Below, piece after piece: positions 27,001 to 35,114 of a stretch of DNA of 64,000 nt. How positions within the stretch are numbered: position 1 is the first letter of the stretch; the number at the start of each line of letters is the position of its first letter. The notes below the pieces were generated by a model that worked only from the letters and a program-made list of their open reading frames with translations, was not told where the DNA came from and ran no database searches. Where the stretch lies: assembly GCA_032622095.1 (NCBI GenBank), contig CP136067.1, positions 54,785,899 through 54,849,898 on the forward strand, in the 5' to 3' direction. The stretch is from Siphonodentalium dalli (taxonomy: Eukaryota; Mollusca; Scaphopoda; Gadilida; Siphonodentaliidae). The position numbers were made by a program, and so were the translations under genes.

Positions 27001-30000
27001 AAGTGAATTATACAACACAGATTTTCAATGCATGTTTGGACCTGGAATAATAAACCACAAAATTTTTCTTCTAATATTTATTCCATCATTTCTCTGCAGG
27101 TTTGAAAAAAATACAATATACTTACTCTCTGAAAGAAAACGAACATTAATAAATACAAAAACAGACAAAAATAACTGTCGAATACACAAAACAATTTGAT
27201 TAATAAACATAAGACACTTACGGACGTGTCTCTAAAGCATCCGTCCCACAAATGGTCTGGCGCAGAACCAACGTCACAGGCGCCGTCGAATTTAGTTTTC
27301 AACCATTACGGATCAGCAGCCAATGTGACTTACCCGAAATAACCAAGCTTACCTGGACATGAAACTGGCACAGTCTTGTGTATGTGAGTGCATTGGTATG
27401 TGTGCATATATTTTGTTCTTGCTATTTAATGAGTCGCCATAGATCAGTTCTGTTTTAAAGAATATTCTTGATTTCCCGATTGATGTAGTTACTCTGTATA
27501 AATGCAAAGTTGTAAAAAAAAAAAAAAAAAGACTTTCTGCATACTCCTGCATAACATTGTTATGTGTATGTATTTGTTTAGTTGTGGTTTAACATGGTTT
27601 TAGCTGCTAGTTTACATCACGACTGCTTCATATCTGTGTAAACGTGTTGTGTAGTTTTATTCCTCACATAATAACGAGCAGATTTTTCAATGTTACTTCA
27701 AGTTTTTTGTTGTTGAATGAGTTTATGTCTAACGTGGTGTATTTTATCAAGTAAATGGGAGAGTTTGGGAATGGTTTTGTACCAGTTTCATGCAGTGATA
27801 AACTATATATTTCAGACAATATGCAGTAGTGGATCATAGTATCAATGTTTTCTCGGAAAAAGTTATGGGCAGTGCATAGCATTATGAGGGAAGTTGCCAA
27901 AATGTCAAGTGAAAAAGTCAAACGAAGATGAATACCCAGGGCTAAAACTTGTTCCATCATATATTAAATTCCTCAATATAATAATAATAGTAATAATGTA
28001 TACATTTATCGAGCACATTCTGCTCCAATGCACTTTACACCATTAAAACAGTCATTATTGACAGGAGGCCCACAATATATCATGAAACTGTAGGTTAAAA
28101 TCTGAGGATAAATAGAAAAATTTGACCTCATTTAACCAAAATTTTACATTTTGAGGATTTTAGTGTTCAATTTCTGAACGCAAATTCCATAATTTTTCAG
28201 AGTATACTGAGGACATTGAGCAATTATTTATGTTAAGAAGAGAAGACCCACGTGGGAAGGAAGAGAAACAAAAGATTCTATATCAGGGGTTTGCAGTCAA
28301 ATTATGGGTGATATTCGTGAGTCAATTCAAATCTCGCATCGAATATATATATACATGGGACATTGTTACTATTGGGAACGCCGATGTAAATATGATATAA
28401 GTAAGTCGTTTGGTTCTCATCCATAAAACATTTTCAATATTTCAATTACCCACCTCCCACCCCCCATATTTGCATGACTGGGCAAGATCGACACTATCTT
28501 TCTTTTCCTAATTATACTATAATATTGTCCTGCTGATCAATAGAGCAAGACAAAAGCAGCAAGTTAGTGGCTAAAATTTCAGTTGTTATTGTAACAGACC
28601 TAATTAAATTTGAAATTTAGAACATGACATCTGCAACCTTGAGTTCTTTTTCAGACAATTAAATACCAAGAAGCGCAATTCGAAAATAATCAAATGATGT
28701 GATTGAATCGAATCAAATTCATTTAGAATCAGAAGCCTGATTCACTAACAGAATCTCGGAGCTGTGCCAGAGCCTATCCTACATCACAAAACTAACTTAT
28801 ACTTCAGTCTGTATTCTGGCTGGCAAAAGACAAAAGAAGGGAATACGGGGCAGCATCTTGTTGAAAATCAGACAAATGTCAGTTGGAAAAGTAAATTAAT
28901 CAGGGATCACAGACAGCATCCCGGATTTCGCACACTTGCAGGGCTTAAAAATCCTCTTGTGTGAGACAGTCAACACGGAAACCAATCACAAAGAAAGAAC
29001 AGAAAATGAGAGGATTTTATTTTTAGAGCATCCAAATGAGAATCATGATTCTGATTTTAGTTGGGAATTTAACCCAAATTTAAGATGAATTTGTATTTTA
29101 TTTTTGTCTTGAAATCCTGAGAAATAATGTTTTTTAGGCATAATGTTGGGGCTAACATTTCTGCTTAACATGTACAAGAATTGAGAAATTACTAATTTAA
29201 GAGATTAAAGGTGTGGCTCAAACTTTTTAAGGCTTGGAACAATGAGAATGACCTTTTAGGGATTAGTGGTGGGGCCCATACTTTTTGAGGACTTGGAATT
29301 ACTGATGCTTATCATGCATGAGAATGATCATTTTCAGGGATTAGGGGTGGGGCCAAAACTTTTTTGAGATTTGGAACACTGCTTCTTACTACGCATGAGA
29401 AGGCCTTTTTAGGGATAAAAAGAATGAGGCCCACATTTTTAGGGACTTGGAACACTCATGCTTACCACGCATACAAACCTAGCGGTAAACGAGACAAGCT
29501 TTATGAGATTTTGGTGCATGTAAGCCATTCATGGGCCATCGATTCTCAGGCTGCGGGAGAGAAAATAAGATGCCAATTAGTTACGTGTCACTGTAAATTA
29601 TCACTCACCGTCTTACCATTTCCAACCTCTTTATTTTTTGTAACCACTTACCAATTTTTTTTTTACAAACACAAATCGATACATACCACACCATTAATAA
29701 ATTTATTTTTTCATTTCAAACAATGAAACTTACCAATATTTATATTTTTAAACATGTTTTTATACATATAATATGTCAAATTAGGGAAGAATACGACCAA
29801 TGGGCTTACCATACACCTCACAATAAATTTTACAACCTTCGGGTGAATTATCAATCAATATACGCTTTCCATCTCAAAGTTACCTCACGTTTATTGTGTC
29901 ATTTGTGACACTTTTTATTATAAAACTGAAACATATGATCCGTATATCAGAGAAAAGATTTTATAAAGTAACTCCAAACAAATGACTTACCACACAGAAT

Positions 30001-32386
30001 AAGAATTTGTTAACAGATTATCATGATATTTTTTTGTTTTTATTTTTTACCATTAAAGTTTTGAAGTTAAAAATAGCTAAGTTGATGACAAAGGGGGAGG
30101 GATTGGTTGTTGTATAAACACATCTTGTCACTTACCACTAGATCTGTGAGTATTAAGACATTTGATTAACCTTCCTTACCGGCTTACCAGTGTTCCATGT
30201 AGCTTCCTGCAACACTTATACCTCACAACACAAGATTAACACTGTATGATGGGCAACCTCATAACAAAACAATAAATAGGAGTAGGCCTGGTGTTAGAAT
30301 TTGACCAAGGTAAAAAATTATATAACACCAAACAGGAACTTTTAAACCACATAAATTCAATATGATATATGGCATGGTTCGGTAGGTGATGATTTGTAAA
30401 ATAATAATATTATTTCAAAGTAATCTCATTCTCTTAAACGGACATGGCTTGTTTGAACCCAAGGTACCTCAAAACATAACATGTTTTCATTTGTGCCGAT
30501 TGAATTTTCAAAATCAGTGGCCACGTAATATATTCCAACTGAAGACCATGGAAAGAAAATCTATTGCAGTCTTCACTTTGAAACATTATCACTCGGAATA
30601 AGAGAAGTCTCAAACTAACATAATACAGAAACCTGCAGACTATTAAAGCTCACCTGTCATATGTGACAGGTAGCCCAATAATCAACTTGTCAACCATAGA
30701 CAGTGATCTGTCTGTCAGTGGCAAGTGTACATTTTGAACCCAGAACTCAATTTAAAGTTTCCAGAACACAGATTCTCCAATGATTCTTGAGATTTGTGCC
30801 CACATTCGATGGGTGCAATATAAATAGTAGTTCACCTACTGAGATCCACAAATTAAACTGAATTATTTATATATGCAAATATAAGAAACTCATAAAAATT
30901 CTGACACTCAATCTTGACTTGCAGAATTGTAATCACATTCGAAGCGAAGGCAAGTGTCAAGGGAATGTTATTGTGAGTTATGTGGTCTTGTAATAATTTG
31001 CTAGTCTAACAGGAGAATGAGACCAAAGGGAAACAACAAAGATTGTATAGCCTAACCATAGGTAACCATGGGCAACCGAATGCACGAAGGCAAAAAAGGC
31101 ACACACACTTTTCCCAATGCAAATACATGCATTTCAATAGTTTTAGAGTTTATAGGGGTGCTGCACTACTCCCTCCCCAATTATAGGGGGGATATTAGGT
31201 TAGAAAAATCCAACCCAAGATGGAAGGGGATGCAAATGGAATTCCGTGGACTTGGAACCTTTTTGTCTGCTCCAAGGGGAGGGGGAAAGCGTTCAGAGGC
31301 TGTTGGAACTTGTTATCTTAACATTTCCTAAGGGAACTACTCATCCATGAGTATATTTTAGTAAAGAAAGGGTTTAATGGCAGAAAGATATCAACATTAG
31401 TTAGTATACCCAGCGCCAGCGGAACAGGGGGCATGTACAGGTTACAGCCCCTGTTAACCTTGATAGATGCCTGCACAAACACATGATTTATATTGGGAAA
31501 AGTGATGCCCTTCTGCAATTTATGCCCCCATGCCCTTTGAGAGCTTCTGTCAGCCCTGAGGATACCCTGATATACTCAGAATATATTACAGGTGAGTGAT
31601 TGCTGCATTCAGTTAAAGGGACCCAAGGTACTCACAGTGGATAAATCTGCAAAATATACAAAAGTCTGTAATAAACATCACCACAAAGAAGAAGATTGAG
31701 AAATAGATCAACTTTGTTCTTATATTCATTTATACTCAACAAAAATGGTGGGTTGAAAACTTGAAACCATTGTTGTCACAGTGATTTGTCAACAAACATT
31801 GCTAATCGCGTACCATGTTTTCAACTATTTTGGTCTGAATGTAATTTTCAGAATATTTTTCAATAGTTTCAAAAGTTTACCTTCAAGTTTTGCTTAAACT
31901 TAAGATAACTTATTGGACTAACTGTACTTGGCATTGGTATTTCCCCACAGTAACTGTAATGTTAACGTAACAATGATTTCGATTTGAGAAATAAGAACTA
32001 AGTTAATCTATTTTTTCATTACTTGTTGATGATAGTTTTTTTTACAGACGTTTATATTATTTTGCATGAACCCACTTTGAATGCCTTTAGTTCCTTTAAT
32101 ACGATTTAGTCAAGCCCAAAGAAGGGTGTTACATGTTGATATGGCAGCATAGCCAGAAGGAAAAAAACATTTATCACACATCAGACAGCAAAGAATACAA
32201 TTTATCTTTTCTGATTTAAATTGACCATGACAAGAGGGATTTTCATGGCACAAATAGGAGAGTGCTTTATGGTAGGGGGAATTTAGGACATTTTTATGTT
32301 GACTTACAGTGCATATCTCTTTCATGTTCATACTCAATGAAAGCATATCCTCGGTTCTTTGCACTTTTGTCTGTGACCAGTTTAAT
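8770..32386 (-). CDS. SNRNP70: U1 snRNP 70 kDa protein, partial gene (join of five exons)
   Basis: U1-70K binds stem-loop I of U1 snRNA and helps U1 snRNP recognise 5' splice sites in the nucleus. The coding sequence joins 32386-32308, 20708-20607, 20100-20019, 14699-14539 and 9056-8770, with GT donors, AG acceptors and matching phases throughout; introns are 11.6, 0.5, 5.3 and 5.5 kb. The 236 residues run from RNP1 (RGYAFIEY) through [19 protein letters not shown], the RRM-end block [30 protein letters not shown], an RS/RD-rich region and an acidic Tyr/Pro-rich tail. The match to animal U1-70K is close to residue-by-residue up to GGTRRGG and weaker beyond, as usual for the RS tail. About the first 140 residues (the U1C-contacting N terminus and the first half of the RRM) are absent; I could not find them in 32.4-64 kb. 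No frameshift or stop interrupts the exons. The large intron carries an apparent autoregulatory module. Confidence 0.93.
9203..10414 (+). repeat. Tandem-core element, interrupted by another element
   Basis: The head CAAGAGATGGACTGTCG leads to units of about 165 bp containing GATGAATAACTCTAGAATGG, GAACATCCATACCAAATTTC and GTTATGACATGAACAGACA. It ends with a GGAC-type run and CAGTATACCC...GGGGGTATAA. Its first unit is split by the insertion at 9355-9710. It lies inside the last SNRNP70 intron, in reverse orientation to the gene. Related copies: 21289-22517 and 37508-38188. Confidence 0.8.
9355..9710 (+). mobile_element. Nested tandem-core element, TATCCCCCGCC ends
   Basis: It starts GCAGTTGCAGACGGCG and ends GGCGGGGGATAA, with subterminal inverted TATCCCCCGCC and GGCGGGGGATA. 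The uninterrupted copy of its host at 21420 reads from GAACAAAAAA straight to CCAAAACAAAC; here that junction is split at the same A-run. This shows insertion and fixes both ends. A longer copy is at 11185-11968. Confidence 0.8.
10535..10780. mobile_element. Foldback MITE with extended perfect outer arms
   Basis: The outer 40 bases, from CAAGCCTTGAAATAGTGAGC onward, are matched exactly by their inverse ending at 10780. The interior holds two GAATGAGGTCCCCAGAGGG hairpins joined by AAGGCCTAAG. It is the longest and best preserved member of its family here, and lies in the last SNRNP70 intron. Confidence 0.85.
10786..10975. mobile_element. Partial element, AACCTTTCTTTACTAAATGG family
   Basis: AACCTTTCTTTACTAAATGG, ATTATTCATCTGGCAGGATG and ATGTTCAGATAATAA are shared with 24150-24345, 33765-34035, 43768-44022 and 48290-48545. 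The right, inverted half is missing or eroded. Confidence 0.55.
11185..11968 (+). mobile_element. Tandem-core element, TATCCCCCGCC ends, longer copy
   Basis: Same ends as 9355-9710 (GCAGTCGCAGACGGCG; GGCGGGGGATTAA) but with three to four core units of about 165 bp containing GGCTTGCGAACTCATTCTAG and GAAATCCGTTGAGATTTGTG. The two copies differ mainly in unit number. Confidence 0.8.
11969..12700. other. Intron sequence, no feature seen
   Basis: Part of the SNRNP70 intron between the two RS exons. No coding exon, RNA gene or clear repeat is recognisable. Confidence 0.4.
12700..14147 (+). repeat. Tandem-core element ending in TAGCTCA hairpin
   Basis: Diverged units of about 150 bp contain AAGAATTACTATGGAG, CTATTTGACC, GTGACCTCATTTGAACAAAT and CATACTAAATATGA. 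The end is a GGAC-type run and a hairpin, TAGCTCAACCGGAGAC pairing with GTCTCAGGTGAGCTA. A 33-bp stretch is duplicated in tandem at 13351-13416. The left border is uncertain. It lies in the SNRNP70 intron. Confidence 0.75.
14539..14699 (-). CDS. SNRNP70: SNRNP70 RS-rich exon
   Basis: The exon of 161 bases opens with one base completing a Gly codon, holds 53 codons and leaves one base for the terminal exon. It encodes [12 protein letters not shown] and then dense RS and RD repeats ([37 protein letters not shown]), the arginine-rich low-complexity region of U1-70K. The donor is GATGATG|GTTAGA. The acceptor (CTTTTGAAG|CTTC) is the only nearby AG that keeps the frame, but its pyrimidine tract is modest, so the 5' end is the least certain junction. 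Confidence 0.88.
14748..15200 (+). repeat. Dispersed ~450-bp repeat, copy 1
   Basis: Matches 32870-33312 in the same orientation over its whole length: AATTACTATTTCTTTGGCTT, GTGCAATTATTTGTGG, AACTCTAAAATCAAGTGG, GATCGGATTGAGTACCTT. This copy has a short internal duplication (TTTGGCAGCTGGC) near its start. It lies about 50 bp upstream, in gene sense, of the SR exon acceptor. Confidence 0.75.
15225..15320 (+). repeat. Short dispersed repeat, copy 1
   Basis: AAGGTGGCT, GGTTTATTAATTTT and GGTGGCTTAATT match 42553-42652 (AAGGTGGCTTTCCATGGAGA, TTTATTAATTTTATG, GTGGCTTAATTC). Class unknown. Confidence 0.5.
15494..15529. mobile_element. Collapsed CAGTAATGCCC MITE remnant
   Basis: Only the two ends remain: CAGTAATGCCCTAAATAATC runs directly into CTATTTAGGGC. 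The whole interior of the palindrome is gone, leaving about 36 bp. Confidence 0.7.
15892..18223 (+). mobile_element. Tandem-core element, ~12 units of 153-166 bp
   Basis: The head is GTGTCAATGACACTGTAGCTCAACTT. About twelve units follow, with the phrase CCTGTAGCCCGTGCTAAAGG near 16244, 16408, 16561, 16725, 16880, 17043, 17209, 17364, 17528, 17692, 17848 and 18112. Two unit types interleave, ending ATTTAGTCATACAAAGAGTA or GGATTAAATTTTGAAATCC. The 3' end is a hairpin at 18191-18222, TAGCTCAAACTTTAC pairing with GTAAAGTTGAGCTA. Open frames inside repeat with the units and are not genes. The plan resembles bivalve pearl/Helitron-like non-autonomous elements; homology is inferred. Confidence 0.85.
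18722..19375 (+). repeat. Tandem-core element, about four units
   Basis: Units of about 150-170 bp contain ATACCAAATATTGTTGAAAT, GGTTAATATTTCATCGAGTT and GACAAACCTGGTTTTCGAAC (near 18801, 18962, 19134 and 19282). It lies in the SNRNP70 intron. No hairpin end was recognised. Confidence 0.7.
20019..20100 (-). CDS. SNRNP70: SNRNP70 Gly-rich linker exon
   Basis: Acceptor CTATTTCAG and donor AATGG|GTATGA. The 82 bases complete a Gly codon, encode 26 residues starting [10 protein letters not shown] and leave two bases. [11 protein letters not shown] follows the RRM in U1-70K of animals and is nearly invariant. The rest ([16 protein letters not shown]) is the variable stretch before the RS region. 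Confidence 0.93.
20607..20708 (-). CDS. SNRNP70: SNRNP70 exon for the end of the RRM
   Basis: Acceptor TTTGATTAG and donor GATTAG|GTAAGG. The 102 bases complete a Ser codon and encode [20 protein letters not shown], then [13 protein letters not shown], leaving one base of a Gly codon. This covers the last helix and strand of the RRM and the conserved basic segment next to it that contacts U1 RNA in known structures. The intron to the next exon is only 506 bp. A MITE sits 82 bp upstream of the acceptor. Confidence 0.95.
20790..20924. mobile_element. CAGTAATGCCC MITE close to an SNRNP70 3' splice site
   Basis: An eroded left arm (AGTAATGTTCTAAATAATCG) and full right arm (GATTATTTAGAGCATTACTG, then TA) surround a shortened core. 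It lies 82 bp upstream, in gene sense, of the 20708 exon, near where a branch point would be expected. Confidence 0.8.
21289..22517 (+). repeat. Tandem-core element, uninterrupted copy
   Basis: Same family as 9203-10414 but without the insertion. It runs from CAAGAGATGGACTGTCG through six to seven units of about 165 bp to a (GGAC)n run near 22436-22460 and ATACCCCCC...GGGGGTATAATT. Long minus-strand open frames inside repeat with the unit and are artefacts. Confidence 0.8.
22739..22790. repeat. Fragment of the 4613-5240 element end
   Basis: TGTATTTAAATTCACGCAAT followed by ACAATTTTTTG resembles the TIR at 4619-4652. Only one end is present. Confidence 0.45.
23017..23118. mobile_element. Right half of a CAGTAATGCCC MITE
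   Basis: AGCTTTCCGGTGAATGGCAA through TTCTGCTGTGGTTTAGG to TTATTTAGGACATAACTG, then TA. The left arm is absent. Confidence 0.7.
23711..23817. mobile_element. Foldback MITE, GAATGAGGTCCCC family
   Basis: GAATGAGGTCCCCAGAGGG and its inverse CCCTCTGGGGACGTCATTC, with GAATTTAGTGAAGCTA facing GCATCACTAAATTC. The right edge continues into TGCTTAGGCCTC as in the 35275 fragment. Confidence 0.8.
24044..24345. mobile_element. Left arm of GAATGAGG MITE joined to an AACCCTTT-family fragment
   Basis: GCAGAATGAGGTCCCCAGAG with GAATTTAGTGACGCTAG (24044-24088) has no right arm. Sequence of the third family follows: TCCCATTCAGTT, GGAATGGTCTATTATTCATC, CAGAAGGATTCATATTCATT, GATGTTCAGAAAATAAG. Confidence 0.55.
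24660..26207. other. Intron sequence, almost no repeats
   Basis: Part of the 11.6-kb SNRNP70 intron. The only structure recognised is the 46-bp tandem duplication at 25123-25214. No exon is supported. Confidence 0.4.
25123..25214 (+). repeat. 46-bp tandem duplication
   Basis: Two copies of a 46-base unit beginning CGCCAATAAATTAGCC and ending GCCGATTAAAT. They look identical, so the duplication is recent. Confidence 0.85.
26208..26268. mobile_element. Right-arm fragment of a CAGTAATGCCC MITE
   Basis: TCCTGAGAAATTACCCATAA through GATTATTTAGGGCATTACTG, then TA. Only the outer 60 bp of the right arm is present. Confidence 0.7.
27121..27354 (-). promoter_or_regulatory. Second group of 5' splice sites with adjoining 3' splice sites
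   Basis: In gene sense the order is TTTCATGTCCAG|GTAAGC (27352), CGG|GTAAGTC (27333), CGTCC|GTAAGTG (27221) and, after a pyrimidine tract, CTTTCAG|AGA|GTAAGTAT (27125). That is four GTAAG cores in about 230 nt, two of them within 0-3 nt of a 3' splice site-like AG. Spliced from the RNP1 exon to 27352, the frame meets TAA after seven codons. The sites could define alternative or decoy exons or bind U1 without splicing. Functional inference only. Confidence 0.45.
27978..28050 (-). repeat. Retroposon 3' tail, minus orientation
   Basis: Read on the minus strand: TGTAAAGTGCATTGGAGCAG, a stretch ending AATGTATACATT, then (ATT/ACT)n. This parallels the plus-strand LINE tail at 61830-61905 (TGTAAAGCGCATTGAAAC... 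then AATAATAATAAC). It is the 3' end of a LINE or of a SINE using the same tail. Confidence 0.55.
28051..29460. other. Repeat-poor intron sequence
   Basis: No coding exon or clear transposable element. Weak phrases such as GGGATTAGGGGTGGGGCC recur about every 80-120 bp in 29200-29450, suggesting a degenerate tandem repeat next to the regulatory exon. Confidence 0.4.
29461..30188 (-). promoter_or_regulatory. Cluster of nine U1-binding 5' splice site motifs (GGTAAG)
   Basis: On the transcribed strand GGTAAG occurs at 30188-30183, 30180-30175, 30136-30131, 29991-29986, 29810-29805, 29734-29729, 29652-29647, 29617-29612 and 29466-29461. Eight of the nine are TGGTAAG. GGTGAGTG (near 29602) and TGGTATGT (near 29686) are weaker additions. 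At equal base frequency about 0.2 copies of a given hexamer are expected on one strand in 730 bp. None of the first eight ends a plausible coding exon, so they are best seen as regulatory pseudo-5' splice sites that tether U1 snRNP beside the 3' splice site at 29551. Human U1-70K pre-mRNA is reported to use such an arrangement (established knowledge, from memory). Confidence 0.7.
29466..29550 (-). other. SNRNP70: Candidate SNRNP70 poison exon (85 nt)
   Basis: A branch-point-like ACTAAT and a strong tract, TTATTTTCTCTCCCGCAG, precede 29550; the donor GCGTG|GTAAGC follows at 29466. The RNP1 exon leaves one base (T). Joined here it reads TCC (Ser) then TGA, so inclusion ends the protein inside the RRM, 27 residues after the start of the RNP1 exon. 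The length of 85 is not a multiple of three, so downstream exons would also be shifted. An mRNA with this stop far upstream of later junctions is expected to be destroyed by nonsense-mediated decay. The exon lies 2.8 kb after the RNP1 exon. It may be a cassette exon or just an alternative 3' splice site. Confidence 0.65.
30189..32307. other. Repeat-poor intron between RNP1 exon and GGTAAG cluster
   Basis: No transposable element or coding exon is recognised. A near-palindrome (ACCTGTCATATGTGACAGGT) lies near 30654-30673 and may be a worn TAGCTCA-type element end. Confidence 0.4.
32308..32386 (-). CDS. SNRNP70: SNRNP70 exon with RNP1
   Basis: Acceptor CTATTTTCAG and donor ATGCACT|GTAAGTC, close to the ideal 5' splice site. 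The 79 bases start in phase 0, encode 26 residues and leave one base. The residues contain [19 protein letters not shown] followed by [15 protein letters not shown] is the RNP1 octamer whose aromatic side chains stack on U1 stem-loop [13 protein letters not shown] is diagnostic of U1-70K rather than other RRM proteins. The preceding exon should end near GPIKR and was not found in this window. Confidence 0.95.
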
Positions 32387-32869
32387 CTGAAAATAGAGAT
32401 TCAAACAATATAATTTGAACACATATTAAAGCATGATTCAGTCTGTGTTGCTCAAAGTTGTCACCCAGCTTGACTTGATTAATGTGTACTTCCATGAGAG
32501 TAATCCACATACAATTTGGAAATTAATCTGATGATGAAATTGAACTATCTAAGTGAAGTTATCATAATATTAAAACAAATTTTATACAAGTTAGTACAGT
32601 TCGGGTGCTGGAATATCCACACGGTGCTAAATTGAAACATGGCCAGGACGAAACACTAATTTAAAATAAGCAAGGAATGACAACTCTAGAATGGAAAATG
32701 GAAACAACATCATTGGGGCGCTGTTTTTTAAGTAGCCATGATGACAAATTTAATTAATTCCGAAAACATGGATGAGATATATACTCAGATGGACAGACAA
32801 AGTCAATCAGTATAACTACCTTTTTCTTTGATATAAATGAATGCATTAAGATTTATTACCAAATTAACG

Positions 32870-33312
32870 CTCCAAATTACTATTTCTTTGGCTTCAGGGG
32901 TAAAAAATATTTGATTCAAGTCTAGGAACCCACCCATCAAAGCTCAAGAGTGATCAGATATCTATTTTTGAAGTTTGTTATTTCTCAAGATGTGCAATTA
33001 TTTGTGGCCCAGAAAAACGTCGTCAAATGGAAGGTCTTGGACAAAATTGCGGATGAAGATGTATAACTCTAAAATCAAGTGGTAACATGACAAAATTTTG
33101 TGATACTCAAGTGATTATACGGCCATATTTCATTGAACAAAATGTTGATAAATAACACATTTTGAGAAATTTGATACCATAGTTGACAGTCGTTAGCACT
33201 ATTTTGTTGCAATTAATCTATTCTGATAACTAAAGAGTATTTTGAAGAAATGTTGTTGTTGTTGTATCTTGTTGATATGGGGACTGTCTGATCGGATTGA
33301 GTACCTTCAACT
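32870..33312 (+). repeat. Dispersed ~450-bp repeat, copy 2
   Basis: Matches 14748-15200 end to end in the same orientation, with scattered substitutions. It starts about 480 bp upstream, in gene sense, of the RNP1 exon. Class unknown; no TIR or poly(A) tail recognised. Confidence 0.75.
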
Positions 33313-33764
33313 CATGAATTGACTGAGCTGATTTGTTTTATAGTCTGATTGTCATTTTAGCCCTGAGGCCATATCAAGTCAGTTTCAAGGTTGCAGGAAA
33401 GACCTAACACAGAATTATTTTAAGAATTTTGCAAGGGTAAATTACATCGGGAAATCACTTATCAGCATGTAGAAACCACTGACGGCCAGGAAACAACTGA
33501 CAAAACTCGCTCAGATACATGATCAAGTTGCATTCCATGTGCTCAGGCCACAAATACATGATTTAATATCAGGATTCAAACAAGTTTTGGCATCGCTGCC
33601 CCAATTCACCATGCACCTTACCAGTTGAGCCACCAGCGGCCCCAATTTGTAAAGTGAATGGATTTTCAGGGTATCGGGCGACAATTAAATATATTTACTG
33701 AGTGGACCCCGTGATAAAATCGAACAGCCTATTGTTGCAAACAAAGTTAAGCTTTTCTATACTA

Positions 33765-34035
33765 AATACTGATTGATGAGTAGTTCCTTAAGGAAATGTT
33801 CAGATAATAAGTTCAACAAACGACCATAGATCATATTATAGTTGTTTTGTTGAACTTGTAATCTGAACATTTCCCATCAGTGAATATGAATCCTTCTGTA
33901 CTTGTGTTATTTTTTCGTATGTCTGTCAGCTGCAAATTATTTCTGGACACCCCTCCAAATAAAGGATAAACTATTCCAATGTATTCTTCTATAACTGAAT
34001 GGGAGAATCAATTCAGTAGAGAATGGGTTAAATTC
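33765..34035. mobile_element. Foldback element, GTTCAGATAATAAGTTCAAC family
   Basis: AATGTTCAGATAATAAGTTC faces GAACTTGTAATCTGAACATT around a short loop. Flanking parts include CTGTACTTGTGTTA, ACCCCTCCAAATAAAGG and ATTCAGTAGAGAATGGGTTAA. Related copies are at 43768-44022 and 48290-48545. Confidence 0.7.
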
Positions 34036-34901
34036 ACTGTCAAAGATGCATAAGCTGACAACATGGATCTCGATCTAACCATATAAAAGTCCAACATTTC
34101 TTGGGTCACATTCACAAAATCGCAACCCTCTAAAGGTGACTGCTTATTGATATTAAACTATCTTGAGACCAATTTCAACAAACCATCCAGAGGTCTAAAA
34201 GCAAATGCCAGAGAGATATTATTTTTAATTCCCTCGGTACCCAGGCACAGGGTTGAAGATCAGAAAAGCAATTTTCAAGGAAATTTGCTATTTTTGCCGG
34301 AATCAAAGTGAGCATCTTCCTTCTGTAGATTATGAATTTCTATGTGAAACACCAGGGGTTCCGAGGTCATGAAGGCTGTCGAATGTTCATCGACTCGACA
34401 TGATATATATCTCCTATCAACGGCATTGATTTCTCCAAAATTAATTTTCATGCCTTCCTTTGTGCCACAATAAAATTGCGAGAGAAAAAAGTCGCCAAGA
34501 GATTGAAATCGTTCCAAAAATTATTAATCAATGCCTGGCGTGAAGACGGGTGGGCAGATCACACCGATACAGGGAAAAGCGTTCTCCATTAATGTCTGCG
34601 TCCATGCTGCTAGATTGTTTCCATATCCATCTATCTCGATAAGACTGTGGAGAAGATCTACTATGACATGCAGACTTCTCTTGTATAAGTTAATACTGGA
34701 CTGCTGGCTGTGAGCTCCCTTTTATAATTTTTACAATAGGCCCAGTTAAAATAGCAAGAAAACAAGAGCTGTGCTGTAGCCCGGAGCATATCACCATATG
34801 ACATACTGTCTAAGCTGAAGTGACAAGACCGTGATCATTCCGATCACATCAATGGATCCATTTTTCTTCATTTAAAAAAAACAAAAAAAACTGTCCTTGT
34901 A

Positions 34902-34990
34902 TTTAACCCTTTGAGTGCCAGGGGCCGATCTCATCAGCCCTAAACCTACAAAATAAGTCTGTTAAAGAATATAAGAATAAATTATTAAAA

Positions 34991-35029
<39 letters not shown>

Positions 35030-35114
35030 TTAGGCCAATGCATTCTCTTATATATGCATTGGCACAGGGTATATGGGTTGATACAAAAATCTGACCTGGC
35101 ACTCAAAGGGTTAA
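34902..35114. mobile_element. Foldback element, TIR TTAACCCTTTGAGTGCCAG
   Basis: TTAACCCTTTGAGTGCCAGG and its inverse CCTGGCACTCAAAGGGTTAA bound the element. The interior holds a 32-base A run (34995-35026) and TTGTTAGGCCAATG, shared with 4239-4506. A fragment with TTTAGTGCCAGGGATG is near 47806. Confidence 0.75.
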
